The notes: a model not told the origin generated them from the letters alone. Shown: positions 8,562 to 17,853, numbered from the stretch's first letter. The stretch: DNA of 64,000 nucleotides from PALSA-270 sp963770915 (GCA_963770915.1 CAVYRG010000001.1:1612001-1676000); one strand, 5' to 3'. Translations and numbers: made by a program.

Positions 8562-10040
8562 ATGGAAAAACTGAATCGGAACAATCGTCGACCCAAACAA
8601 AAGGGCGGGATTACCGCGGCGACTGCGTTTTGTGTTCTGGCCGGCCTAATTTCCGCCCTGCCGGCGTCAAGCCAAACGATGGAAACCGAGACTGTAAATA
8701 CAGGCTCCGCTACGGCCGTCGGCGGAGCCTCCAGCCAGAGCCCGTTCTTCGGCAGCGTTCCCGAAGGCAAGGCGACAGCGGAGGCCCTGCCGCTTGGGTT
8801 TAAGGACGCCATTGACCGGGGACTGAGAAACAACCTCGGTGCGCTATTGCAGAGCGACAGCATAGTCGCGGCACGCGGAGAGCGTTGGAAGGAACTGAGC
8901 AGTCTGCTTCCCAACGTGAACTCCGGAATCAGCGAAAACGTGGCCCAGACAAATCTGCAAGCCGAAGGGCTGCGCTTTCCTGGGTTCCCCAAAATCATCG
9001 GGCCGTTCGGCTTTTTCGACATGCGGGTATATCTTTCGCAGTCTTTGTTTGACTTGCACGCCCTGGACCGCGAGCGCGCCGCAGCGGATGCCGAACGCGC
9101 GGCACACTACAGCTATCAGGACGCGCGCGACCTGGTGGTGCTGGCTGTGGGCAATGCCTACCTCGTGGCGCTTTCCGGAGCTGCCCGGGTTGATACCGCG
9201 GAGGCGCAGGTGCAGACGGCACAGGCGCTGTATGACAAAGCCTCCGACCAGCAAAAGGCAGGCGTGATCCCGGCGATCGATGCGTTGCGCGCTAAGGTGG
9301 AACTGCAGGCGCGGCAGCAGCAGTGGATCGCAGCACGCAACGACTATGCCAAGCAGAAGCTGGCGCTGGGCCGGGCGATCGGGCTGCCGCTGGGGCAGGA
9401 ATTCATTTTGACGGATAAAGCTCCCTATGAGCCGATGGTCACGCTGGGAATCGAACAGAGCCTGCAGCGGGCCTACGCTTCCCGTTCGGATTATCTGGCG
9501 GCGGTGCAACAGGTGCTGGCGGCGGAACATCTTCGCAAAGCCGCCACGGCGGAATATTTTCCCACGCTTGGCTTTGCCGGCGACTACGGCGATGAGGGCA
9601 TCACGCCCAACAATTCCCACGGCACCTTCCAAGCGGGCGGAACGTTGAAAATCCCCATTTTCCAGGGTGGCAAAGTGCATGCCGACGTGCTGCAGGCGGA
9701 GGCTTCGCTGCGGCAAAGCCGCCAGCGACTGGCGGACCTGCGTGGCCGCATTGACTACGAAGTGCGCAGCGCGCTGCTGGATTTGAACTCCGCCGCCGAT
9801 CAGGTAGAGGTGGCCCGCAGCTCGGTCGATCTGGCGCAGCAAACCTTGGACCAGGCCAGAGATCGATTCTCGGCCGGAGTGACGGATAATCTGGAAGTGG
9901 TGCAGGCTCAGGAAGCGCTGGCTGCGGCCAACGAATCGTATATTTCCAGTCTTTACGCCCATAACCTCGCCAAAGTCTCTTTGGTGCGGGCGATGGGCTA
10001 TGCTGAGGAAGGCGTCAAACGCTATTTGCAGAACCGATAA
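8562..10040 (+). CDS. TolC family outer-membrane efflux protein
   Basis: A 492-residue protein of the TolC/OprM outer-membrane factor family, forming the trimeric exit duct of tripartite pumps. A signal peptide (about residues 15-40, ending PASSQ) is followed by the internally duplicated helical repeats: Ala/Gln-rich coiled coils (VDTAEAQVQTAQALYDKASD; VEVARSSVDLAQQTLDQARD) and the conserved FSAGVTDNLEVVQAQEALA. The ATG at 8562 is preceded only by an A/T-rich stretch. It is followed one base later by the HlyD-type adaptor gene, so they form an operon. The inner-membrane pump is not adjacent. Confidence 0.93.
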   Translation: MEKLNRNNRRPKQKGGITAATAFCVLAGLISALPASSQTMETETVNTGSATAVGGASSQSPFFGSVPEGKATAEALPLGFKDAIDRGLRNNLGALLQSDSIVAARGERWKELSSLLPNVNSGISENVAQTNLQAEGLRFPGFPKIIGPFGFFDMRVYLSQSLFDLHALDRERAAADAERAAHYSYQDARDLVVLAVGNAYLVALSGAARVDTAEAQVQTAQALYDKASDQQKAGVIPAIDALRAKVELQARQQQWIAARNDYAKQKLALGRAIGLPLGQEFILTDKAPYEPMVTLGIEQSLQRAYASRSDYLAAVQQVLAAEHLRKAATAEYFPTLGFAGDYGDEGITPNNSHGTFQAGGTLKIPIFQGGKVHADVLQAEASLRQSRQRLADLRGRIDYEVRSALLDLNSAADQVEVARSSVDLAQQTLDQARDRFSAGVTDNLEVVQAQEALAAANESYISSLYAHNLAKVSLVRAMGYAEEGVKRYLQNR

Positions 10041-10041
10041 C

Positions 10042-11325
10042 ATGCCTACTACTACCGAACCTCGAGCCGAAGACACGAAACCCGACCCTCCAACACGCGG
10101 CATCGCAAACGGGGAGCCGGAAACGGTTTTGGAGAAGGACACAGCCTGGAAGCAGTTCCACCGGCGAAATCCCTGGCTGCGCCTGGCCCTGATTTGCGCA
10201 GGCATCGCGCTGGTGACCGCGGGCATTGTGCTGTGGCGCTATCTGGGGAGCTATGAATCGACCGACGACGCGCAGATCCAGGGCCACCTCAACCCGGTGA
10301 GCGCGCGGATCATAGGCCAGGTAGAGAAGGTTCTGGTGCAGGACAATCAATATGTCACGGCGGGAACGCCGCTGGTGCAAATCGATCCGCGGGATTACCA
10401 GATCGCCGTGGACCGCGCCAAAGCCGACTATACGGATGCGCTGGCCATGGCGGAAGCGGCGCGGGTGAACGTGCCCGTGACCACCGAGACAACGACCAGC
10501 CAGGTTAGCTCGGCCCAGGCAGATGTGGACAGCACCAATGCGGGAATCTCGGTCGCTCGCCAACAGCTCGACGCATCCCGCGCCCAGTTGCAAGCGGCGG
10601 AAGCCAACAACGTGAAAGCGCAGAGCGATTTGGCGCGCTATCAGCAGTTAGTCGAAAAACAGGAAATCTCCCAACAGCAATTTGATCAGGCGCTGGCCGC
10701 GGCGAAGGCGAATACGGCGGCGGTCGAAGCGGCGCGGGCCGCGGTCGCGGCTGCGCAACAACAAGTGAAGCAGGCCCAATCGCGGCTGGCCCAGGCGCAA
10801 GCCACGGCGCGCTCGGCGGCCACTGCGCCCCAGCAAGTGGCGGCGATTCGCGCGCGGTCGGACGCGGCGACGGCAGCGGCCCAGCAGAAGAAAGCCGCGC
10901 TGGCACAGGCGGAACTCAACCTGCAGTACACGCTGATCGTGGCGCCGATCAGCGGGTGGGTGAGCGACAAGAGCGTCGAAATCGGGCAGAACGTGCAGCC
11001 GGGACAGGAGTTGATGAAGATCATCAACCTGAATGACATCTGGGTGGCGGCAAACTTCAAGGAAACTCAGCTCCAGCGGATGAAACCCGGGCAGAAAGTC
11101 ACGATTTCAGTGGACGGCACCGGCAAGGACTACAAGGGATATGTGCAGAGCATTGCCGGGGCGAGTGGGGAGATCTTCAGCTTGCTGCCTCCGGAAAACG
11201 CCACCGGCAACTATGTGAAAGTTGTGCAGCGCGTTCCGGTGAAGATCTATTTTGACGCCGGCGCGACCGCCGAGCACGATCTGCGGCCGGGAATGTCGGT
11301 GGAGCCGAAGGTGTGGTTGCGGTAG
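10042..11325 (+). CDS. HlyD/EmrA-type membrane-fusion (periplasmic adaptor) protein
   Basis: A 427-residue adaptor linking an inner-membrane pump to TolC. The start at ATG 10042 follows the TolC stop by one base; the earlier in-frame start lies inside tolC. The order is a cytoplasmic N-tail, one membrane helix (about residues 45-67), a barrel-sandwich half-motif (SYESTDDAQIQGHLNPVSAR, typical of EmrA), a long Ala/Gln-rich hairpin coiled coil (about 140-290), and the second lipoyl half (APISGWVSDKSVEIGQNVQPG). It closely matches the EmrA architecture. No EmrB-type MFS pump follows, so its partner must be encoded elsewhere. Confidence 0.92.
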   Translation: MPTTTEPRAEDTKPDPPTRGIANGEPETVLEKDTAWKQFHRRNPWLRLALICAGIALVTAGIVLWRYLGSYESTDDAQIQGHLNPVSARIIGQVEKVLVQDNQYVTAGTPLVQIDPRDYQIAVDRAKADYTDALAMAEAARVNVPVTTETTTSQVSSAQADVDSTNAGISVARQQLDASRAQLQAAEANNVKAQSDLARYQQLVEKQEISQQQFDQALAAAKANTAAVEAARAAVAAAQQQVKQAQSRLAQAQATARSAATAPQQVAAIRARSDAATAAAQQKKAALAQAELNLQYTLIVAPISGWVSDKSVEIGQNVQPGQELMKIINLNDIWVAANFKETQLQRMKPGQKVTISVDGTGKDYKGYVQSIAGASGEIFSLLPPENATGNYVKVVQRVPVKIYFDAGATAEHDLRPGMSVEPKVWLR

Positions 11326-11375
11326 ATATGAGTTGGTGTAACCGGGCGTTTGTTCAGATGATGCGGAAGCATCAG

Positions 11376-11484
11376 GCGAGCAGAAGAGGCCGAAGCTGAC
11401 GCGGTAGTAGCGCGCCATGGCGTAGTCGTTGCCCGACTCCGAATCGCGCTCGTAACTGGTGAAAATGAACTTGGTCGTGGTGTT
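11376..11484 (-). repeat. 109-bp RHS-core direct repeat, copy 1
   Basis: Matches 13597-13705 over 109 bp without gaps, with 5 differences. Read on the minus strand it encodes part of an RHS-associated core (TSYERDSESGNDYAMARYYR, then VSFG). It has no start or flanking RHS sequence, so it is a relic. It marks one edge of the decayed patch. Confidence 0.85.
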
Positions 11485-11524
11485 AGTCGCTCCTCAGATG
11501 GAGTTTATCAACCGGTCCGCGCAT

Positions 11525-12183
11525 CTATGGCCCTAGACGCAAGTATTCCTCGTGAAGCGGTTCGCCTCGAGTGCACTTAAAGTCGAAGTCTTTGGCCGGT
11601 CCACCTTCGCGGCTCGCTGAGCCGCGCACCTCGTCTCCGAGCTTGGCGACGTACGAGGCCCTCCCGTAGCGGTCGGTCTTCAATAAGTCGGAGTGCCCGG
11701 AAAGCCGGATTGCAATTCCTGGCAACCACTTCCATCCGAATCCGACACGCGGAACAGGACCTGGCAAATCGGAACCGGTGGTGGCGCTGGCTTTTCCATG
11801 CATGGCACAGGATCGTAGGTCACATTCAGGAGAAACGTGTCATCCAGCGACACGGGCACATTGCGCACGGTCACGGCGTTGCACATCCCGTCGCTGCCGA
11901 CTTTGACTTCAACGGGGAGAATACCTAAGTCGCAGAACCGAACGTCTTTGTCCTCTTGATCCTTTTGCTCCGTGCGGCCATTGCGCTCGCGAACGGTAAT
12001 TGTTACCTCTGGCCTGAGCCCGTCGGGTGCCAGGACCCTAATCACCAGAGAACACCTATCCTGAGCCGACATCGCGTTGTCTCGGCCTGACATCGCGTTA
12101 TCTTGACCCAACATTGCGCAGACTGCGAATAGGCAATAGCCGCAGGCCACGCATAGCGCTTTTACTTGATGCAATCTCTCCAT
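11525..12183 (-). pseudogene. Frameshifted secreted carboxypeptidase-regulatory-like protein
   Basis: Frame 1 starts at ATG 12183 (MERLHQVKALCVACG, signal peptide) and runs to a stop at 11680. Its last residues (GCQELQSGFPGTPTY) are out of character. A second frame takes over at about 11726-11735 and continues KWLPGIAIRLSG, then TDRYGRASYVAKLGDEVRG and the KCTRGEPLHEE tail to 11525. Together they make a plausible Ig-like/carboxypeptidase-regulatory-like domain protein (DSDG+KWLPG..IRLSG..TDRYGRA). One missing base in GGAAGTGG would explain the break. It is either a true pseudogene or a sequencing indel. The signal peptide is followed by an imperfect QDNAMSGRDNAMSAQD repeat. Function unknown. 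Confidence 0.7.
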
Positions 12184-12331
12184 ATCGCTCTCTCCACGTC
12201 TTCGTTGCCGGGGTTCGCATTGGGGGCTGGCCCCCTTTTGGTTTTTGATCTCTCTCGACTTCCAATTTAACTGAGGTTGCAAAGGGTGGGCAGCGGTGCC
12301 GCCGACCCCGCGAAGCCTTGCCGCTCGGCCG

Positions 12332-13439
12332 TTAGTGCTCTGGCGTCGGCATTTTGGCGAATGTACAGCCACGGTCCTCCGAAACGAAAAGCCCGCGGTC
12401 CGTACCGGCGAAGACTCGATTCGGTTGCAGCGGGTCGACTGCAAAGCTATTCACGGCATTCAGCCTGTCAAACCCGAGATTGAGAAGTTGCCACGTGTCG
12501 CCGCCGTCGAGGCTGCGGTGAACTCCCTTTGTGGAACGCATGTAGACGACTTGCGCGGAAGTCGGATCGAAAACGAATTCCTCCGCGATCAACAGGGCAT
12601 CCTTCCCCCTGTCGTTACCCCCTCCGCCTTATCGTTTACGTCGAGGGGTTCCCGATTGAGCAATTCGCTCTCTCCTACCGGCATCCATGTCTGGCCGCCA
12701 TCCGTAGATCGTAGGATGCCGTGCTCGCCCTCGCTGAACATAACGTCCGCGTTCGCGGGGCTGGCGCCCAAGACCACTCGCCTGGGATATTTGTTGAATA
12801 TTCCGACCCGATCACTGAATTGCCTCCAGTTCTCTCCACCGTCATCCGAGACATACATTCCTTTGAGAACGTACTGCTCGCGAAAGTCCCCGCCCGGTCG
12901 CCTTGGTGGGCCAACGGTCCCCGTGGCATAGATCGTCAGCGGCTTAAGGGGGTGAACGCTAGCGAAATCAAACTCCAGGACATAGTCATGTTCGCCGCTC
13001 ACGCGGAAAGCCATTTCTGCGGCCGATACGCCTTCAATTATTGGCTGGGGCTGAACCCAGGTTTTGCCACTATCCTGCGACCTTTTGATTATCCCGACGG
13101 GGTCCTCTGTGTACCTGGTGCTTGGATCGGAAGGCGCAACGATTACGTTGGGAAAGTGCCAGAGAAGCGTCCATTCTGCGCCGGTCATCCGTTTCCAAGT
13201 CTCCCCGAGATCGGAGGTGCCGTAAAACCCGTCCTTGCCAGGGGCAACGAGCACAGTTTGGTCGGCAGCAATCCGTACAGCCACGACCCTAACTGATGCG
13301 CGTAACGCGGAGGCACCAATTCGTACCAGATCTGTTCGGAAAGCCCTCGACATCCCGAACTCTGCCGCTGTGCAAAGCCAACCTGCGATGGCGAACAAAT
13401 CCAGAACGCCAGGGCGATCGTCGCGATGTGCTTTTTCAC
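12332..13439 (-). pseudogene. Frameshifted exported BNR/sortilin-like beta-propeller protein
   Basis: The likely original start is GTG 13439 behind GAGGTGG, giving a signal peptide (VKKHIATIALAFWICSPSQ, then VGFAQ). That frame is lost near 13305-13320, where ELVPP must join ALRASVRVVAVRIAADQTVL in another frame. The propeller then runs through repeated blades (TSDLGETWKRM, SQDSGKTWV, SDDGGENWRQF, STDGGQTWMPV) until a second break at the CCCCC run 12605-12609. After that IAEEFVFDPTSAQVV and SLDGGDTWQLLNLG continue to 12332. The Asp-box pattern (S-x-D-x-G-x-T-W) identifies the fold of BNR/VPS10-type propellers. Two indels in one gene, one at a homopolymer, mean pseudogene or assembly error. Confidence 0.75.
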
Positions 13440-13456
13440 TAGCCGCCACCTCACTG

Positions 13457-13882
13457 CTAGGCGCCGAACAGCCAGCCGAAAAACGTGCTCAGCCAGTTCA
13501 TCCCGCTGGGATCCACAATGTTGATCGGGTTGTCGCGGGCGTACGCGTAGCGGTTCCACGACTGCGGGTCGCCGGGATTGCCCATCAGGGGATCGGGCAA
13601 GCAGAAGCGACCGAAGCTGACGCGGTAGTAGCGGGCCATGGCGTAGTCGTTGCCCGACTCCGAATCGCGCTCGTAGCTGGTGAAAATGAACTTGGTCGTG
13701 GTGTTGGCCTGGTACCAGTTCTCGCCGTAAGGAAAGTGGCCCTGCTCGCCCACCTTGGCGCCGCTGCTGTTTGTGCTCACGCGCACCGAAAGATGATCGC
13801 TGTGGTGGTAGGTCGTGTTTCCGCCCGCCAGAGTCGCCAGGAGCATGCCGCCGGAATGGAACTCGTCCAAGATCAGAGCCAC
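13457..13882 (-). pseudogene. RHS repeat-associated core domain fragment
   Basis: About 141 codons with the C-terminal core of an RHS/YD-repeat protein: YHHSDHLSVRVSTNSSGAKV, FPYGENWYQ, YERDSESGNDYAMARYYR and the boundary motif DPLMGNPGDPQSWNRYAYA..NPINIVDPSGM. Full RHS proteins are over 1000 residues and carry a variable toxin after the DPxG boundary. Here the upstream YD shell is absent and only WLSTFFGWLFGA follows, so there is no toxin domain. It is an orphan cassette or relic. The ATG at 13882 is in a region unlike RHS proteins and may be fortuitous. Confidence 0.8.
13597..13705 (-). repeat. 109-bp RHS-core direct repeat, copy 2
   Basis: Same orientation as copy 1 at 11376-11484, with 104 of 109 bases shared. 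It lies inside the larger RHS fragment, so this is the parent-like copy. The pair brackets about 2.1 kb holding the two frameshifted genes. Confidence 0.85.
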
Positions 13883-13952
13883 ACCGCCTAACGCAAGACA
13901 TTCCTGATTCCCAAACGCCCGCCACAGGGCAGGCCGAGTCTTTTTTCAAACT

Positions 13953-14414
13953 CTATTTCACTCCCTCCAGCGCCTTCGCCACTTCCTTCACGTCCGGCAC
14001 GACCGGAATATCGTAGTTCTTGTGCCAGGCGAGTTTGCCATCGCGGTCGATGATCGAGATCGCGCGTCCGGTAATGCCCTTGTCCTCCAAATAGACGCCG
14101 TACTTGGCCGCTACCGCGCCGCGAGGATGGAAGTCGGCCAGCAGCGGATATTGAATGCCCATTTTTTCTGCGTAGGCCTTGTGCGACCAGATGCTGTCCA
14201 CGCTCAGGCCCAAGACCTGCGCATCGAGCTGCTCAAACTGCTTGGCGTCGTTGACCAGGCAGGCATGTTCGTTGGTGCACACCGGGCTCCAGTCGAGCGG
14301 ATAGAAGACAATCACCACGCGCTTTTTGCCGCGAAAGTCGCTGAGTTTCACTTCCTTCTGACTTTGGTCCTTCAGGGAAAATTCCGGGGCGGGCTGGCCT
14401 ACGGTCAATGCCAT
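13953..14414 (-). CDS. Peroxiredoxin, AhpC/TSA family (Bcp/AhpE-like)
   Basis: A 153-residue cytosolic thiol peroxidase reducing H2O2 and organic hydroperoxides. The thioredoxin fold is complete: APEFSLKD entry, VVIVFYPLDWSPVCTNE active site with peroxidatic Cys46, a further Cys at 52 as a possible resolving residue, and RAISIIDRDGKLAW. The spacing of the two Cys (6) is one more than in classical Bcp, closer to AhpE-type enzymes. It starts at ATG 14414 and its 5' end is back-to-back with mltG on the other strand. Confidence 0.93.
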   Translation of the reverse strand: MALTVGQPAPEFSLKDQSQKEVKLSDFRGKKRVVIVFYPLDWSPVCTNEHACLVNDAKQFEQLDAQVLGLSVDSIWSHKAYAEKMGIQYPLLADFHPRGAVAAKYGVYLEDKGITGRAISIIDRDGKLAWHKNYDIPVVPDVKEVAKALEGVK

Positions 14415-15532
14415 GGTTCCTCACTAGTTCTCAGCTCCTAATCGCGGAACTGGAGTCTCCCAGCAAGGATAACTTACGGAGGGCCATCCACCAAAGACTA
14501 CCGGCGGGTAGGCTGAATTCATCTAAACTATGGAACAACTTGCGCACCTTCATCACATTGGTATTGCTCGCCGTCCTCGGAGTGGGCGGATGGCTGGCTT
14601 GGGCCCTGCTGATGCCCGTCACGCCGGACGGGCAGAAGTTTGTCTTGCTGCGCTCCGGCTATTCGACGCGCCACATCGCCTCGGAACTGAAAGCGGCGGG
14701 AGTGATTCGCAGCGCCGAAGCGTTTGTGCTGTGGCATTACCTTCACCCCCGGCGCTCGCTCAAGGCGGGAGAGTACCTGTTCGAAAACACCGCCGCCACG
14801 CGGCGCGTTCACGAACGGCTGGCCAAGGGCGATGTCTATTTCCGTGAAGTCGTAATTCCCGAAGGCTTCACCATGTTTGACATTGCGCAGGCGGTGCAGG
14901 ACGCGGGTTTGGGATCGAGCCAAGACTTTCTGCGAGCGGCGACCTCCGACACCGCGCTGATTGCAGATTTGTCTCCGGACGCCAAGAGCCTTGAGGGTTT
15001 TCTTTTTCCGGCGACCTACGAATTTACCCGGACGCAGACTGCGGATGACATGGTGGCCGCCATGGTCAGGGAGTTTCGCCGGGTGGCGCACGAGATAGGA
15101 TTGACCGGCTCGGGTGAGGCTGACGTCACGCGCGTGGTCACCATGGCGTCGATCATTGAGAAAGAGACCGCGGTGCCAGAAGAACGGCCGGTTGTGGCCA
15201 GCGTCTATTACAACCGGGAAGCCCGGGACATCGCGCTGCAGGCCGACCCCAGCGTGATTTACGGCGAGGAATTGCAAGGGACGTATCAGGGCGCCCTGCA
15301 CCACGCTGATATGCAGAACAACTCTTCCTACAACACCTACAAGCATCCCGGCCTGCCGCCCGGACCGATCAGCAACCCGGGCAAGAGTTCTCTTGAGGCC
15401 GCGCTGCACCCGGCCACCACGGACTACTACTATTTCGTGAGCGATGGCAGCGGGCATCACCGTTTCGCGCGCGATCTGGAAGAGCACAACCGCAACGTCG
15501 CCGCCTACCGCAAAGCCATGCAAGGACGATAG
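14408..15532 (+). CDS. mltG: Endolytic murein transglycosylase MltG
   Basis: MltG cleaves nascent glycan strands in the periplasm and terminates their growth. One membrane helix (TFITLVLLAVLGVGGWLAWA, about residues 47-66) is followed by a LysM-like subdomain (LLRSGYSTRHIASELKAAGV) and the YceG catalytic domain. The latter has LEGFLFPATYEF, the catalytic Glu region MASIIEKETAVPEERP, VYYNR, LQADPSVIYG and SSYNTYKHPGLPPGPISNPG. The start is uncertain: the frame opens at ATG 14408, overlapping the divergent peroxiredoxin by 7 bases. TTG 14540, just before the helix, is an alternative giving a normal short N-tail. Confidence 0.92.
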   Translation: MPWFLTSSQLLIAELESPSKDNLRRAIHQRLPAGRLNSSKLWNNLRTFITLVLLAVLGVGGWLAWALLMPVTPDGQKFVLLRSGYSTRHIASELKAAGVIRSAEAFVLWHYLHPRRSLKAGEYLFENTAATRRVHERLAKGDVYFREVVIPEGFTMFDIAQAVQDAGLGSSQDFLRAATSDTALIADLSPDAKSLEGFLFPATYEFTRTQTADDMVAAMVREFRRVAHEIGLTGSGEADVTRVVTMASIIEKETAVPEERPVVASVYYNREARDIALQADPSVIYGEELQGTYQGALHHADMQNNSSYNTYKHPGLPPGPISNPGKSSLEAALHPATTDYYYFVSDGSGHHRFARDLEEHNRNVAAYRKAMQGR

Positions 15533-15717
15533 CTCGGGGGAAGGCCTACCTGGCGGCATTTGCCGAAGTGGCCGGGCTGGTCTTGGTCACTTTTGACCGG
15601 GCGCTGCATCACGCCAGTGCCGGTTCGGTGTTGCTCCATTAGAATCCTCTGCGACCAGAGAGCGGCGACGCTCATCTTCTCAGATATACTTGCAGGTTTA
15701 GGCCTGAGACTGAATTC

Positions 15718-16662
15718 ATGAAGTTTTCCCACGTCGTCCGTGTATTTGTCATTTTTGCTGCAGCTCTCCCGTTGAGCGGCTGCCTGTTCCGCTCGCGGAT
15801 CGTGGAGCGGCCCATGAGCACTGCTCCGCTCAAAACAGCGACGCAGCAGCAGCTGATCGACTATGTCAACGCCCAAGCCGCGCAGATTCATTCCATGCAG
15901 GCCAGGGTCGACATTGACACTTCGGTGGGAGGGGAAAAGAAGGGCAAGATCACCGACTACAAGGAAATCAGCGGCTACGTGCTGGCGCGTAAGCCGGCCA
16001 TGCTGCGCATGATCGGTTATACGCCCATCGTGCGGACGACAGCATTCGATATGGTCAGCAACGGCCGGGACTTCAAGCTATGGATTCCCTCCAAGAATCG
16101 TTTCGTCGAAGGCCGGAACGATGTGGAGACGCCCAACCCCAAGCAGCCGCTGGAGAATCTGCGACCGCAGCATATCTATGACGCCCTGCTGTTGCGCGAG
16201 ATCAATCCCGACCCGGGCAAACAGATTGCCGTGATGGAGCCGGGCATGGAGATGGCGGTCGACAGCCATGGGCACCCCGTGCAGCAGCCGGATTATGAGC
16301 TGGACGTAATCCAGAAGGGCGAACATGGCTGGTTCCTGGCGCGAAAGATCGTTTTCAGCCGAACCGACCTGCTGCCGCACCGCCAGTTGGTTTACGATCA
16401 GAGTGGCAATTTGGCTACTAGTTCGCGATACGAAAGCTACAAGGATTACGGCGGGGTGAATTTCCCAACGCAGATTGAGATCATCCGGCCGCAAGAAGAG
16501 TACGACATCACTCTGACCATCGTGAAGCTGCAGCTGAACGGAAATCTGACCGACGACCAGTTCGCGCTGGGACAGCCACGCGGCGCTGAAATCATCCACG
16601 TGAATCAGTTGGCGGCGCCGCAAACCAGCCAGGCAGAGGCACCGACGCAGGCGCAGGAATAG
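15718..16662 (+). CDS. Outer-membrane-type lipoprotein, LolA/DUF4292-like
   Basis: A 314-residue lipoprotein with signal peptide and lipobox LSGC (Cys about residue 22). The body alternates beta strands (MQARVDIDTSVGG, YVLARKPAMLRMIGYTPIV, FDMVSNGRDFKLWIPSKNRF, FPTQIEIIRPQEEYDITLTI) in the pattern of LolA/LppX-fold proteins that carry lipids. It is close to the DUF4292 group. The tail is Ala/Gln-rich and disordered. A TATACT hexamer about 30 bases upstream may be its -10. The FtsX-like permease gene begins 85 bases downstream, which suggests shared envelope transport, but this is inference. Confidence 0.75.
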   Translation: MKFSHVVRVFVIFAAALPLSGCLFRSRIVERPMSTAPLKTATQQQLIDYVNAQAAQIHSMQARVDIDTSVGGEKKGKITDYKEISGYVLARKPAMLRMIGYTPIVRTTAFDMVSNGRDFKLWIPSKNRFVEGRNDVETPNPKQPLENLRPQHIYDALLLREINPDPGKQIAVMEPGMEMAVDSHGHPVQQPDYELDVIQKGEHGWFLARKIVFSRTDLLPHRQLVYDQSGNLATSSRYESYKDYGGVNFPTQIEIIRPQEEYDITLTIVKLQLNGNLTDDQFALGQPRGAEIIHVNQLAAPQTSQAEAPTQAQE

Positions 16663-16746
16663 TCGCCCGTCTTCGGCCGCCAGGAGTCTTGCGGAACTTG
16701 CGGCGGCGACTGAACACGGGCGACGCATGACGTCTTCAAACTCACC

Positions 16747-17853
16747 ATGATGAACCGAATGGTTGCCGCGAATCTGGTGCATCGCCCGATCCGGTCGTTG
16801 GTCACCATGAGCGCCATCGCGCTCGAAGTCACGATGATCCTGCTGGTGGTGGCTCTTTTTTATGGGCAGTTGAACGGGTCAAAAGAAAGCCAGCAGGGCA
16901 TCGGCTTCGATGTCATGGTGCGGCCGCCCGGGTCGTCGCTGTTCATTGGATTAGGGGGAGCGCCGATGCCTATCAAGGTGGGTGACATCCTTAGCAAGTT
17001 GCCGCACGTCACCGCGGCTGCGCCCGTGGTGCAGGAGATGATCACCAAGCCCAGCCTGGAAGTCATTTATGGCATCGATCTGGCGAGCTACAACCGGCTG
17101 ACCTCGCCCTTTCAATTCCTATCCGGCGGACCGTTTCAGGGACCTTACGACGTGATCGTCGACGATTTCTACGCGGGTATGCAGCACGTCAAAGTGGGCG
17201 ATTCGATTGAGATTCTCGGTCACCAGTTTCGGGTTTGCGGGATCGTGGCCCACGGCAAGGGAGCACGCAAATTTCTTCCTCTAGCCACGCTGCAGAAATT
17301 ACTGGGCGCCGAGAATCATGTTTCGGCGTTCTACGTCAAGGTTGATGCCCCGCAAAACGTCAACCCCGTGGTTCATGAAATCACCGAGGTCCCGGGGATG
17401 GGGAATTATTCCGTGCTCTCTTTGGAGGAATGGACCTCGATGATGTCGCCGGACCGCATTCCGGGATTCGACACTTCGATCAAGGTCGTGATTGGGGTGG
17501 CCGTTGTCATCGGGTTTCTGACCATTTTCCAGGCCATGTACACCGCGGTGACCGAACGCACGCGCGAGATCGGAATCCTGAAATCGCTGGGGGCGTCGAA
17601 GCTCTATATCGTCGATGCCATCCTGCGGGAGACGGCGTTGCTGGCGATACTTGGGACGGCGGCGGGTGTGCTCATCAGCATGGCCACCCGCAAGGCGATT
17701 ATCTTTGAAAAGCCAGTCCTGCATCTGTTTTGGAGCGGAGAGTGGGTTCTGATTGCTACCTTGATCGCCATCGTGGGGGCGTTGGCTGGAGCACTCTACC
17801 CCGCCTTCAAGGCAGCCCAGAAGGACCCCATCGATGCGCTGGCGTATGAGTAA
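16747..17853 (+). CDS. ABC transporter permease, FtsX/MacB family (LolC/E-like)
   Basis: A 368-residue inner-membrane permease: an N-terminal helix (about residues 20-40, TMSAIALEVTMILLVVALFY), a MacB-type periplasmic domain (about 41-240) and three C-terminal FtsX helices starting with VVIGVAVVIGFLTIFQAMYTA. The conserved ERTREIGILKSLGAS loop and the terminal ALYPAFKAAQKDPIDALAYE are diagnostic. No ATPase is adjacent, so it must borrow one. Its place after a LolA-like lipoprotein could indicate lipoprotein or lipid trafficking. Confidence 0.88.
   Translation: MMNRMVAANLVHRPIRSLVTMSAIALEVTMILLVVALFYGQLNGSKESQQGIGFDVMVRPPGSSLFIGLGGAPMPIKVGDILSKLPHVTAAAPVVQEMITKPSLEVIYGIDLASYNRLTSPFQFLSGGPFQGPYDVIVDDFYAGMQHVKVGDSIEILGHQFRVCGIVAHGKGARKFLPLATLQKLLGAENHVSAFYVKVDAPQNVNPVVHEITEVPGMGNYSVLSLEEWTSMMSPDRIPGFDTSIKVVIGVAVVIGFLTIFQAMYTAVTERTREIGILKSLGASKLYIVDAILRETALLAILGTAAGVLISMATRKAIIFEKPVLHLFWSGEWVLIATLIAIVGALAGALYPAFKAAQKDPIDALAYE

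Noticed and set aside
7649..9022. A 457-codon minus-strand open frame covering the small barrel gene and part of tolC
   Set aside because: Only the 3' 198 codons look like protein. The GTG at 8245 has a good ribosome-binding site, and the rest lies antisense to tolC.
8844..10226. A 460-codon minus-strand frame opposite tolC
   Set aside because: It is antisense to a clearly coding gene, with no family resemblance and Arg/His-rich composition typical of shadow frames in GC-rich DNA.
11680..12444. A 254-codon reading of the carboxypeptidase-regulatory-like gene
   Set aside because: Residues before the ATG at 12183 are non-coding in character; the real signal peptide starts there.
13185..13949. 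Long minus-strand frame over the RHS fragment and the propeller 5' end
   Set aside because: Only its piece after 13439 (the signal peptide of the propeller gene) makes sense; the rest is out of frame with the RHS core.
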